Assembly (NCBI GenBank): GCA_003024785.1
Contig: PUQB01000804.1
Span: 1 to 64,000, forward strand
Direction: 5' to 3'
From: Selaginella tamariscina
Taxonomy: Eukaryota; Streptophyta; Lycopodiopsida; Selaginellales; Selaginellaceae
Length of the DNA: 64,000 nucleotides
Under the pieces are notes generated by a model. It saw only the letters and a list, made by a program, of their open reading frames with translations, did no database searches and was not told where the DNA came from. Both the position numbers and the translations under genes were made by a program. Position 1 is the stretch's first letter, and each line of letters begins with the position of its first letter. Positions 43,561-56,100 of the stretch are shown in pieces.

Positions 43561-46500
43561 TATTAACCATGCCCCTCCCTAGTGAGGTTTGAACTTGCAT
43601 CCTTTTAGGATCATGCAACATCCTCAGCATTGAGGATGGTTCTTGGCCCATAAGGTGCGAGTTTGATTCCTTTTTAGTAACAAGTTGGTGCATGGCTTTA
43701 ACGAAGTTTAAACTCGCAACCTTTAAGGGTCATACATCATCCTTGAAGCCAATATGGGGTGGAAACCAAAATTCAGCTAAAGATCTACATTTAACACCCT
43801 TAGTGTCGAGCATGGTTGACTAGTTCATTAAAACAACAAAGGACTTTCAAAGTTTTAATTTGAACTAAAACACCATAAAACAAAAGTTATTTATTTATAT
43901 TCTTGTCAAGCATGATTTTATATAAGCATTCTCTTTTTTATTCTTATAAGACAAATATATTGGTGTGCAGTTAAATTTCATCGTCCAAAATATCCTCGTC
44001 ACTATTATTTAATTGTGTAATGGATATTTCTATGTCATGTACATGTCCTTGCCATCGAGGATGATAATGTGATGAATGTCATAAATTTTACTTGCCAATA
44101 CAAAGATTGTATTAAAAGGTAAGAAACTATAGAGATGTGCTAACACGATCGTACAAACATTTACATCATGATCATCATCACACAACGTGCACATTAGATG
44201 CACTCTATACATGTATTTAATAAAAACATCCATATTAAATTAATGTATCTATTTTTTGAAATGATGCTTAGAAATATGTCTTTTTTGGAAAATGTACCTA
44301 AACAAAGTTATATTAGGGATAATATATTAGAAGTTTAACCTGGTTAATGAATGAAATATTAAAGACTAACTTGTAAAATTTAACATGTCTAGTTAGAAAT
44401 ATCTAAGAGTGCAAAGCACCTTAAGGGGTTCTTCTCTAACATTACAAAATCGTGATTATATTAATTCTATATATATATATATTATATATATATATATATA
44501 TATAATATATATAATATGTTTTTGTACGAATTAGAATGTACAATATTAATATATGTTTAAATGTTAATATGTGGTTATTAGTGTACAAATTGATTTGAAC
44601 TACTCATCACTGAGTCAATCTAAAGAGTGCGCTACCATATAATCGTCCTACAATTTGGTACATTGAATGATAAATGCTATGAAATAAAAAGTAAAATCTT
44701 AAATGTCCGTACATAATGCCATTTTGGAGCCTAGTGTATTGTCCTCGGTTGAGGACATGTTCATGCATATAAATATCTGCTACATATTTATATTAGGGTG
44801 ACAAGGATATTTGTAAGGTAAATAATAAAAATAAAGATTCACATAAGTATATTTGTGTTTTTAAAAAATAAAAGAGAATATTTATATAAAATCATTCTTA
44901 AATGAAATAAAATAAGTTTTGCTTTATGCTATCGTTATTTCTATTCTTGTTCAAATAAATATTTACATTCTAAATCGAGCATAATGGATGTACCTATTTG
45001 AAGCTTAATTTTTACTTCATAAAACTAATTGATCATTTTCAATGCCAAAGATGAACATATCCATAATAAAAGGCAACAAGTTTGCACCTCCTTAGGGCCA
45101 TGCACTGTCCTAGGTGCTGAGGATGGAGCAAAACTCATAATCTTTTAGAGTCATGCACCATCTTCAATGATAATAATGGGACAAAACTCATAAAATTCTA
45201 AGATTATCCACCATTTTCAATGCCAACGATGGAGCAAAATTGTAATTGTATGAAGCCATGCATCATCCTAAACAACCAAGGATGGTGCATGAACCCAAAG
45301 AGCCATGAATTTGCAAAGGTTGTGAGTTCAATTCTTTTTCAACCTTGTCCCTAAAAAGTAATTGAACTTGTAGCTTTTGGTATGCACATCGACACTAAGG
45401 ACAGTGCATAGCCTCAAAAGACTACAAGTTTGACTACTTTGTAATATACAATAATAATTCACCCTAAAAGAAATCAAGTTAGCAACTTTTTAAATAATTA
45501 ATTTTTTTAAGGTACAATATTAACCTTACCCTAACAAAGTTCGAACTTATAACCTTTTGGAGCATTGGTCTCAGAAGGTTACGAGTTCAAACCTTCAAAC
45601 CTTTTTGATAAAGGTTAATATACCTTAATAAGGCCCAAAAGATTCTGAGTGTGATTTATTATTAATGTATTATATTAACCTCTTTCAATAAGGTTTGAAT
45701 ACACAACCTTCTAAGACCATGCATCATCCTTAATGTAGATGATGTGCATGGTACAAAAGAAGATTGCAAGTTTGAACCTTGTAGGGGTGAGGTTAATATA
45801 GGCCTTAATAAGGTTTGAACCGGCAACCTTGTGGGCCATGCACCATTCTCACCATTAAAAATGTTAAAAATGGTGAATGGATTAAAAGGTTGCCAATTTG
45901 AACCTTGCTAAGGCAAGGTTAATATATACCTTATAAAGGAAATTAATTTCACAACCTTCTAAGCCATTCATTGTTCATCCTAAATGTCAAGGATGGTGCA
46001 TGGCTTAGAAGGTTGCGAGTTAAATTTGTTTTCAACCTAAAGTATTAACCTCATATTAATTAGGTTTAACTTTGTAATCTTATGTGCCACATACATGACT
46101 TATAAAGAATTCAATTCCTTTTTGCAGTGTACAATATTAACTTCACCCTAATGAGGTTTAAATTTATAACTTTCCACGCTGAGGATGATACATGGCCCAA
46201 AAAGTTATAAAGTTCAATTCATTTTTGAAGTTATAATATTAGTCTCGCCCTAGCAAATTTTAAATTTGCAACCTTCTAAGCTATAATATTAGCTTTGCCC
46301 TAGCAAACTTTAAATTCATAACCTTAAACCATCTTTGATGTTAATGATTGCACATGGCTTAGAATACTGGGAATTTAACTTTTTTTTCTTTAAGATAGAG
46401 ATGGTGCATGGCTCAAAAGGTTAAGAATTTAATGTTCTTTTTCAAGATACAATATTAACCTTGCTCTAGTGAGGTTTGATCTTGCAACCTTATGAAATAG

Positions 46501-46610
46501 TTGAGGAATGTGCATGGCCTAGAAGGTTGAGAGTTCAATTTCTTTTTCAATATTTAATCCACGACACTGAGGATGGTGCATAACCTCATCAAAGTTTAGA
46601 CAGTTTATTT
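43560..46610. repeat. Cluster of degenerate palindromic repeats, unit 2
   Basis: Same family as 9400-12330, with modules such as GGCCATGCACCAT, GCTGAGGATGG, GGATGGTGCATGGC and AGGTTGCGAGTTAAATT. Well-preserved examples lie at 44740-44765, 45100-45130, 45265-45300, 45820-45880 and 45960-46020. Substitutions and small indels relative to unit 1 are clearly more frequent than in the lectin cluster. Confidence 0.8.
44465..44520. repeat. (TA)n tract, expanded in unit 2
   Basis: An almost pure TA tract of about 50 bp; the same place in unit 1 (10240-10251) has only a short TA run. Confidence 0.9.
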
Positions 46611-48125
46611 AACAAACTAATCAACCATGAAATTACACACAAATTTATATACATATATATATATATATGCACACACATATATATAAAAGATTGTATAATA
46701 CAAAAGCTTTTATATATATTCAAGTGCATATATATGAGCATGTATACAAATACATATTTATATGGATACACATATTGTAACACATCATTAATTAAGTTAA
46801 TTCTTTATTGATTAAAGAATTTTTAGAAAATTAAGTCGTAAAACATCTTTAAATAAACGTGTTTCCTTTTTTTTGTAAAAGAAACTCTATAGTGATAATA
46901 AAGAGTTCATATTTTAGTAGTTGAATTATTATTTATGAATTATTAATCATTATTATGTAAGTTTAAATCTATATATGTCTTTATTAAAAATTAATCATCC
47001 TTGGTGTTAAGAACATTTACAAAATATGTATAGTATTGTAATATAGTTATGTAGAAAGTCGTAAACATGTCCTCTACACCAAAGAAGGTATGTTCTTTGA
47101 ATTTTAAACGATATTCTATTTAGATTTTAAAAAATTGTATAGTCCCATATGGCAACACAAGATTTAGCCTGCCCCGCCTTCACTCATGTGTTTCACGTGA
47201 GTTATATAATTAGGTAAACAACTTAGGTCCATTCCGTATTCAAGAAAAAACCCTAATTATACCTTGCCATGTGACACGCGGAGTTGACACATGGGATGTG
47301 TATATACTGTATGTACGATATATACACATGCATATTGTATGCTACTTTGACACCTCCACGAAATAAAATACAAGTTTCTCTACGTGGTTTGAAGTGTTAA
47401 GTTCATAGTAGCATATATATACATACATAAACAAGGAAAGTTAGATTATATAACGATGCAGTTGACGTATAGGGAGTTATAGGAGATCACATCTCCAATT
47501 TCATATTCATCAAGAAAGAATTGAGAGAAATTATGATGAACCTTGTACATGTGGGAAAATTAGTAAAAAACTTATTTACAAGAATAAACGTGCACAAGCA
47601 CATAGTTTAAATAATATTTTAAACGTAAGTGTAGTTTTTAAATGTCTAAAATAAGCAATATTAACTATTTCATTTCAATCGTACTTGTTTAAAATACCTC
47701 AAAAGTTGTTGTAAGAAATCACAAATAAGACTTTTAAGTTCCATGTTATTGTGTTTGTTAGCTTCAAAATTCTAAATATTACATATAATTAGTTAATGTC
47801 TTTAAACAAGTGCTATAGTTTATCAAGATTTTCTGGAGCTGCAAAATCTTTGTATCTTTACTCTCCAATGCTGACCTTATATGTTGTTCAGACAACTTAT
47901 CTCTGTCACCTGAATAAAAATTCAACATTAAGGCACGCACGCACACACGTTAATGTGTACATATAACCACTGCTTCATGCATGTATACATATCTATACAT
48001 GTATGATTTTAATTATTTTTAAGTTTTAATTTTTAATAAACAACCTTTTGAGCTAAACTCGGAGTTCTCTTACGATTCTGGAAAATTAATTAAATATAAC
48101 CCCTAAACCCTAAATCTTAAACATA
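46611..48125. other. AT-rich spacer without recognised genes, unit 2
   Basis: Aligns with 12331-13867. It contains TATATA/CACACA tracts, GCACGCACGCACACACG (47935-47949) and a telo-box-like CCCCTAAACCCTAAATC (48099-48115). No exon is supported. Confidence 0.65.
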
Positions 48126-48870
48126 TAATTGCAGGTCAAGAATGCTGAATTGGTGGGTTGGTCAGATTGGTGCCACGTGGCGTATTTTGATATGCGATCG
48201 CAATTCCTGCACAGAGCTCTTCAGCTGTTCATATCTCTCCTCACTCCAACAACAGAATAACCCTAATCTGGTAAATAATTCTTTGCCGTTTGATTCGCAG
48301 ATTTGGATATAGCCGTGCGATTTCTTCTTATAGTCATATCCCTTGCTTGTGATTGGTCAGTTCACAAACCCTAATTTCGGCTTATAATGTCAAATGTAAC
48401 CCTTTAGCAGATGAGTTGACCCACCTAAAAATAAAGATCATATGTAATATTTGCCACATCATAATGTTATTTTTGGCACATGATAATATCTATGCATCAC
48501 CAACCAAATAAAACAAATTGAATCGAATAAGAAAATTCTGAATTTAAATTTGTCACATGGAAACGGGCCATTGTTAGTAATGCCACATAGGCAACTACAG
48601 AGGGTGTGAAAAATCTGGCTGGTTCAACCAATTTGAATCATTAGCAAACATGTGACACTCACCAGAAACATATCAATGTGGCCAAATTGGCTAAAGAGCT
48701 CACATGTAACAGGCCTTAAGTAAATGCACTCATCATAACACGTCTGATTGGTCAGATTGGTGCCACGTGGCTTATTTTCTGCTGGTCATTAGCCCTAATC
48801 CGGTAAAGATTTTTCTGCCGTTGGATTCGCAGATTTGAATATAGCCGTCAGATTGCGGTTTATAGTACAT
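48126..48870 (-). pseudogene. Inverted fragments of the 5' end of gene A, unit 2
   Basis: Counterpart of 13868-14645. GGTGCCACGTGG landmarks occur at about 48170 and 48759, and leader-like CCGTTGGATTCGCAGATTTG at about 48818. The first fragment has lost part of the coding portion compared with unit 1. The middle copy has lost its CACGTG part. Confidence 0.75.
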
Positions 48871-48951
48871 TAACGTGTGTGGTCTCTCCCACACACATGC
48901 AATATCACGATTATTCATTTGTATTAATTAGATAATTAATATAAAACATCC

Positions 48952-50148
48952 TCACTTTCCAAAGAAATGAATGGGTTGAGATACCATACTAAACACATCA
49001 TCAGTCACTTCTCCAAATCCATCAACCGCACCTCCGACAACTTCTTCAGCACCCTCTATAACCTCCTTAATAGGACTTGTGGTTGGCACCACCACAGAAT
49101 TGGCCGGAACTACTTTCGGCGGCTTCTCACCCTGACTTATAATCGCCCTCGCACTCACCACCGTCACCGAGTTAAAAATCCGTCTATACGTTCCTCCGGC
49201 GGCAGATCCACACCATCTAAACGTGTACGGATCACCTGGTACGTATACGGAATAGTAGCTTTCGACCTGGTCACCTCCACATTCACAACAGCCTACAAAT
49301 ATAGTTTTTAATAATCTGATAAACAACTTTGTATATAATTACATACATAAAATGTCAACATACCTCTTCTCCCTTTGCAATGCCTTTGACGGTGTATCTC
49401 GACTGAATACCATATTCTTCTTCGTGTTCCTTTCCAATCTCCGTCTGGAACGTCTTCTCGAAGCCTAGTCTGATGCTACTCTCGACCCCGACGACCTCCG
49501 GTATGCCAGCTTTCACGGTTGTCGTCCGATCCAGTGAGAACGGCGGCTCTGCGTCACACGCTCGTTCAACTTGACGGACACCGTCATATCGGCAGGTCTG
49601 TTTCCGTTGTTCAGACGATCCCCTCCCGACGATGACCGGCTCGGTGCTCTCCGTCTCGGCCAGATGTGTCAGGTACTTGATGTTGAAGACGGACCTCTTT
49701 TTCAATGCGTTTGTCACCCTCAAGTGCGATTTCGGGTCATTAGTGGTGTCAGTTTGGGCATTCAAATAGTTCTCCCAGTAATCACTGTACCGTTTCACAA
49801 ATCGGTCGTTGGCAACAGAACGGAACGCGACCATGGTCGTGCTCAGCCTCACCGGTTCGAACTGGCAGTTTATATCTCGTTGTGCTTGAGTCAAGTAATC
49901 GACATCAGCTTTGATCCAGTTCGTATCGCGTCGCCAGTACCGGTTGGACTTCACATTCTTCACAGCCACGTTCCGTCAACAAGCGGTATCACCTTGTGAC
50001 ACGACTCGAGCTCCTTTCCCGAGCCACTGAACTGTCTACTGGAACGAGGGGAAGGATTGGCTGTCTTCACGAACCCGTCGTTGTTCCCTTGGAAGCAGAC
50101 AACCTCCGGAAACGTCAGTGCGTAGTCCAGGTATTCAATCTCCACCTC
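48952..50148 (-). pseudogene. Amaranthin-type lectin with aerolysin-like C-terminal domain, unit 2 copy (better preserved)
   Basis: Minus-strand exons: 50148 down to 49364 and 49292 down to 48952 (intron 49363-49293, donor GTATG, acceptor TTTGTAG). The large exon keeps one frame over about 200 codons (49969-49364) with NRYWRRDTNWIKAD, CQFEPVRLS, FNIKYL and GFEKTFQTEIGKEHEEE-type sequence. The last exon has a Pro-rich, then Gly/Val-rich tail (EEVVGGAVDGFGEVTDD). Only one frame break, near 49970, lies between the N-terminal block (FPEVVCFQGNNDGF) and the rest; it is shared with unit 1. Family knowledge: lectin beta-trefoils joined to an aerolysin-type module, usually cytoplasmic or nuclear stress lectins in plants. 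No signal peptide is seen. Confidence 0.75.
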
Positions 50149-50207
50149 CTGTAATGTTTGTTCAACAGTAAGTCTAGATGCAAAAGAGTATAGAGAGACT
50201 GCTGCTT

Positions 50208-50357
50208 AACTTATCCGAGGACGCAGAAAGAACGTCACCGGATGCAACCATTTCCCACCAAGAGACTGGATCTTCAGAGCTTCAGCCTTGGGATCAACCT
50301 CGACGTGGAACTGGCACCGTACATCGGTTGCCCGGGAATGCCTTCCTTGACGTTCTC
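50208..50357 (-). pseudogene. Upstream minus-strand exon of the lectin, unit 2
   Basis: Counterpart of 15955-16105. One G fewer in the GCCCGGG run (50331-50337) shifts the frame of the CQFHVEVD block relative to its acceptor at 50358. In unit 1 the frame is open from the acceptor. Confidence 0.55.
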
Positions 50358-50359
50358 CT

Positions 50360-50438
50360 ATACATATACCAGCTGTGTTGTTGTTGTTGTTGTCATGTTC
50401 TCATGACAACAACAACAACAACACGCTGGTATATGTAT
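50360..50438. repeat. Long palindrome at the lectin inversion point, unit 2
   Basis: Arms 50360-50397 and 50402-50438 match as reverse complements, including the (GTT)n/(AAC)n part and the TATACATATACCAGC end. It is the counterpart of 16107-16185 with one extra GTT on the left. Confidence 0.92.
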
Positions 50439-50481
50439 ATACATTTGTAATTACATTGTTAATGTTGATAATTGTCTGCAG

Positions 50482-50735
50482 GTGTCCGCGCTCCCTCGCT
50501 TCTTCGCACTAAGGGCTCCGCATGGGAAGTACCTGACACTCAGCGAGAGGAATGGAACAGCGTCTCTCTCATTCACTGCAGATAGCGTATCCCGGCTTGC
50601 AACGCACGAGGTCATGTACAACAGGGATATCCAAGAGGCAGCAGAGAAGACGGCAGTATTCAGTTCTGCAAATGGCCGGTTCTGGCAAATCTCCGATAAT
50701 GGAGTCATAACTATATTCCTTTCCTTTATATACAT
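50482..50735 (+). pseudogene. Inverted N-terminal half of an amaranthin domain, unit 2
   Basis: Counterpart of 16228-16480, with the same acceptor (TTGTCTGCAG) and open frame (LPRFFAL, GKYLTLS, ATHEVMYN, GRFWQIS). No coding difference from unit 1 was noticed. Confidence 0.65.
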
Positions 50736-50739
50736 AAGT

Positions 50740-51287
50740 ATATTGATACTTATCGATTTTACACCAAAACTTAATTTTAAAAAATCTTATTTAAGTTTCC
50801 TACACTAACACTTAAAAACAACTTTACACAATAAAAAATTTAATAAAATTTAAATCAGATTCACATTTCTCATTTACTTTTATACTTAATTTTAAGTCAC
50901 CTCTTGAGGTGATTTAAAACTGAGAGTGACTTAACTTATGAAAGACCGACTTAATTTATTTTTCTATCTTAATTTTATGTGGGAAGGTGGCCGTATATTT
51001 AATCTGGAATGCACTTAAAGTCAGAATTTTAAATTGTAATCTTTTTAAGTACTTACCCGATCACATTTAACTACTTCAGTACGAATATGTGATGATTGTA
51101 CTCAGATGTCGGTGGATCTTGGCGTTCGCTTACACACACACACACCGTACACACACGCACGGCCTGTCATATTGATTTTTCGAGTAGATGACAACTTTTA
51201 GTACGATTTACAGATAAGATATCAAAATCAGTATATAAGTAGTACACTGCCCTGTGCATGCGTGAGGTGATGTTTAGACTTATACAG
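50740..51287. other. AT-rich intron or spacer, unit 2
   Basis: Counterpart of 16490-17030, with the TCACCTCTTGAGGTGA hairpin (50898-50913) and CA runs. No exon is supported. Confidence 0.55.
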
Positions 51288-51548
51288 ATCGCGTGGAATT
51301 GCCACGTGTAACGAAGCAGACGACTTGGAGGGCTGCAACGTTTCCAACTGTAATTTTGGCGGGAAAACGAATTACAAATGCAAACAGATGAAGAACAAGC
51401 GTAGAAAGCGCAAGCGTGAAGATGATGACACAGACTATGACATTGATATTGATAAGAAATCGGAATATGATATCATCCCAGTCATTGCGCCGAGCCCGTT
51501 CAAGGAGCTCGGGCGGGGTGCATTGAAGCCATACACAGACTGTTGTAC
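51288..51548 (+). pseudogene. Kinase-like gene remnant, unit 2: catalytic region deleted
   Basis: The exon after TTATACAG stays in one frame through CNVSNCNFGGKTNYKCKQ, KNKRRKRKREDDDTDYDI and FKELGRGALKPYTDC. It then jumps at TGTTGTAC/GAATCC into what is the leader of gene A. Compared with unit 1, about 705 bp (17285-17989) are missing, including the catalytic loop, DFA, activation segment and last exon. The upstream part shows the 8 bp missing from unit 1, so this copy documents the original frame. Confidence 0.8.
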
Positions 51549-51607
51549 GAATCCAACGGCACAGAATTTTTTACCGGATTAGGTTGTTTTGTTGTTCGTT
51601 TGCGGAA

Positions 51608-53148
51608 ATGGTGGAGAGTGAAGAGAGGTATGAACAGCTGAAGAGCTCTGTGCAGGAATTGCGATCACATATCAGAAATAAGCCACGTGGCACCAATCCG
51701 ATCGATCACAAGCAGCAGCCCAGTGCGTCATTCCAGCTCTTACAGCTCCATTCAGCATTCTTGACCAGGTTGCTAATTTCAAATTAAATTTCTTTGTTTT
51801 TCAAAAATATATTTTTATAATTATATAAATATACAAAAACACACGCACATACACATACACACCAGGCACGACACGAAGAGTTAGTGAAGCTGCAAAGCAG
51901 GCTCGGAGAAAAATCGAAACAGATCGAATTATGGAGGACTAAATGCGACAGAAAGATCCAGAAAAGCGAAGATAATTACTACTCACTGAAGGAACATTTT
52001 CGCAAGATGAAGTCTCATGTTTACGAGCGTGTATCACTTGCTGAACAGGTATACATATGTGTGTGCGTGAGTGCATGTGTATACACACATAAATGTATCT
52101 GTAACATAAGAAGTATGTCTATCCACAAATGTATGTAAACGTGTGTGTGTGTGTGTGTGAGTATTTGTGTTAATAATAGTTTTTTGCTACAGGAATTTCT
52201 GAACCAACAAGGCAAAATGAGAAATAAATACAAGGAGCTGGAAGTTGAACATGCACAACGTGAACATGATCTTATTACAAGTTATGAATCCACAATTGCT
52301 TCTCTTGAAAGGCAGAATAATGAGGTATTCTCTCTCTCTCTCTATATATATATATTTATATCTATCTATCTATCTATATATATACACTAATTTATTTGGT
52401 TAAACCGCTTGTTTTGCTAGAAAGAAATGGCAAAAAAAGTATTTGAAGAGCAGCTTAAACGTATGATGAATGAAAATGCTAATTTACGAAAAAGAATTAT
52501 GCTTTTGGAACTTAATAATAGATCAACAAAGGAGGAATTCCGTTGTTTATATCAGGAACAGGTATGTGTGTATACGTGAATACACACACACCTATATCTC
52601 TCTATATATATATAATATCTGTGTGTGCGTGTGTGTGTGTATTACCTAACTATATGTAGGAGAAGAAATGGATTTCAAAGATACAGGGTGTCATGGAGAC
52701 ACAGGAAGGCGAATTGGAGTCGTTAAGTAAGCTAGCTTAATGTGTCATAAATATAAGTAACTATTAATTTATGTTTAGGGTTTAGGGTTTAAATAGTATT
52801 ATTATTTCTTCAGAATCAGCAATAGCCAAAGAAAGGCAAAACTTTGAAGAGGAAGGTGAAGATGAACTCCGAGTATCAGGAGTATAAAGCTCAAAAGGTT
52901 GTTTTAATATTCATGTATAGACATATACACATATATGGCACTTATATGCTTAATGTGCTTATGTGTATATGTATATATTAATGTGCGTGTGTGTGCTTGT
53001 GTGTAAACGTCGAAGTTTTATTCAGGTGAGGGAGATAAGCTGTTTAGAACAACATATAAGGTCAGCATTGGAGAGTAAGGATACAAAGATTTTGCAACTC
53101 CAGCAAAACCTTGATAAACTACAGCACTTGTTTCAGGAGATTAGCTAA
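51608..53148 (+). CDS. Gene A: small coiled-coil protein, unit 2 copy
   Basis: Exons: 51608-51768, 51866-52048, 52193-52324, 52421-52561, 52660-52726, 52814-52897, 53026-53148. Start ATG GTG GAG AGT. This copy keeps the exon 3 end in frame (STIASLERQNNE), a clear exon 6 acceptor (TTTCTTCAG) and the last exon (VREISCLEQHIRSALESKD). Two bases are missing in exon 6 (near 52851) relative to unit 1. Exon 1 has 12 bp more than unit 1. Predicted protein is helical coiled coil throughout, with no membrane segment. The upstream deletion (see 51288) brings the kinase remnant to within about 60 bp of the start, so the promoter may be altered. Confidence 0.68.
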
Positions 53149-56100
53149 TTATATATACTATTTAAATTTTTGTAATAAAGTTATAAAGACAATAATCTGA
53201 AACTTAAATGTTATTTCTTGCAACAACTTTTGAAGCATTTTAAACATAATAATTGTTAACCATTCATACCATCAAATTAAATAGTTACTATTGTTTATAT
53301 AAGAAAAGACTACATTTACGGTTAAGAATATCATTTATAAAATCTGACCCCTTTTTTTCTCAACTAAATTTGTTTAATATATGTTTATTCATGTATGTAA
53401 GTTCGATACTAAATTTTGTAAGCTTATATTATTCTAATATTATTTTAGCACTATGTTATATTTTGATGGGGAGGGCTATTCAATGTGCTGCACGTTGTGC
53501 GCCGGTTCTATACTAAAGTCCTTATAAGTTTTTTTTTTTTCCTTCGTATGTACAGAAAATGCCTTCCTCCGTACCTGTCTTTAGTAAAGTACATGTTAGA
53601 GTAGAACATTTTCTTAAACATTTACATTATGTTGTTTTACATAATTGCAGTTGTCCTCGAATTTTACGATATAAAAAAGGAAAGTAAGCCATACTTCTTC
53701 AAGAATAAAAATTAATTAGGCTTCATTAAAAGATTAATTAGTTAAGAATAATGAAGAACACATATCTTAGTAGTAGATGACTCTCCTCAAAAGTCTATCT
53801 TCAACCAAAACATTGTTTGTATCCATCACGACCCATATTTTAATATCAATATCATGATAAGCTAGTGAATACTTGGATATGTGCTTCAGAAAGAAGAATT
53901 TTGAAAACTTTTGTGAGTAATATCCACCATATCAAACATATTTTGAAGTTTTTTTTCTCGTGATTTTGAATTTTATAAATTGAAGGAGAACAATCGAGGC
54001 TTTACAATATTATTTTTAAAGAACATCATGTTTTAGATAAGCTTTTATGCACTCCTATTCTTATCACAACTTATGTATTAACAAGGATAGCAACTCTTAA
54101 CTGCATTTGTGAAGTGTTAGGTGGTGTAACAACATAAAGATATTGATCAAAATTATTCGATTAATCCGAAGAGTGATGACTTATATAAAATAAAGAGATT
54201 TTTTTATATGGTTCAGGAGCAAGTATTTACAAATAGATTAATAGTATTTTTTAATTATTGTAAATTATTTTTCCAATGAAGAATAATATAAATATTCTAA
54301 GATATTTTAGGAATATTCCTTACTAAGTAAGGTTAATGGAGGATTAATTTATTAATTAATATTTAAGGCTTAATTATATATTTATTAAATAATTAAAACT
54401 TAAATATTAATTAACAATTTTATATTTCCATTTCATGTATCATTCCCATTTTAGTTACAATTTGCATTTGGTCATATATTTGACTTGAATTTGATTCTAG
54501 TAGGAATGATTTTATGTCAGTGACATACCAAGTGAATAGGCTAATTTTAAGTTGGCGGGACCTTGTTGTCTTCAAAGAATAAGGTTTTGAAAATAAGTAC
54601 TCTTATATCAAAAAGAGCTTGATTCCAATAAATGTTTCATACCTAGTTTGGTGTAGCTATATACTAACAGCATATAGGTATAGTAGCAAATCTGTATGTA
54701 AGGGGTAATGAGAAACATTGAGAGATGTAGAAATGTGAGGCTACAATATCGTAATATGTAAAGATGTGAAACCATTGGAAAATCCAAGAAACACAAAGGC
54801 GTTTGGTTAAGCATTTGAGGTGGCTCAAATTGTTGTGCACTTGACGACAAGGTCATCAAGTATATTTAAAAAGGTAAAGGATTTATTTCTTGTTAACTAA
54901 GGGGCCAACATTCAACATTAACTAGAGGCCTTCGATATAAATTCTAGTTAAATAAAGAAATTAACCATTATGTTGTTTATGTTGGGTACAGATTTTGCAG
55001 ACGTGCAAAAGATCTTTAAGTGACTTCATATTGCAGGTGGTGCCTCCGCAGCTGAGTTTACAACTCAGTGAATGATGGTTATGAAATACTTGGTTTTGTG
55101 TAAGGCAAGGGGGTAATGAAAATTATGTGAACTTTTGGCTGACTCTACATAAAGTAATATGTTAGTTTTGATTAGTTTTTTTAACATTGAGGAACCATTT
55201 AGGGACTTTAAAAAGAATTATGAATCAACATTTGGTTCATTTAACTGGTTTAATAAGATACTAATTATCACACTAATGTTATCATGACACCAAATATTCA
55301 TGATTAAGTTATATCTCATAATTTAGTTAAACTCCTCAAACATAAGTAAGGTATCAAATTCAATACGTTGAGATACACTATTCATTTTGGACACTTAACA
55401 ATTCTACAAAGTACATTGCTTCCCAAGTAATGTATTAAGAAAATTTTTCATTTTTCAACTAACTTGAAAATGTACTTCAAGTTACAACATTATAGTACTG
55501 CCTTATCAAAATGTCGAACTCAGATCCGTTTGAGTCTTTATATCCCATGAGTATAACCACTTCATATGGTCCCAAATGAGTTACAATATTGAGTGTTCTT
55601 ATCTCAATATTCATTAGATATTATACTATACTTTACTTAGTTATTTATAACTAATCCCATAAAGATAATCATAAATATTTTTAACAAATGAAGTGATAAA
55701 AACCTCATATTCTCGATTGAGATAACAAATCGTACACTTAAAACTTCTTATTATGAATCATTAAGAAGAGAGACCATCTTCTTGAGCTATCTCAACAACT
55801 CATTTCATACTTTTTCCGAATACCAACCCAAACTCAAGAAACATCATCAACCCTTAAGATAGAATCGACAACAAACCCAAGGAACACCATTAAACCTTGA
55901 GTTAAGAAAAACTCACTTTTTTAATATTTAGAGGATCAAAGATACATACTTTGTATGTTCTTTAAGTGCCCACATTTGCAATCATGATATAGAGTTAAGA
56001 ATTAACTTTTCGAATAACCATATTTAACTCCAAAATGAAATTAATATAAAAACCAACACTAACTTCTAAATTCCACTGGATACCAATTTTTTAAGGAGGT

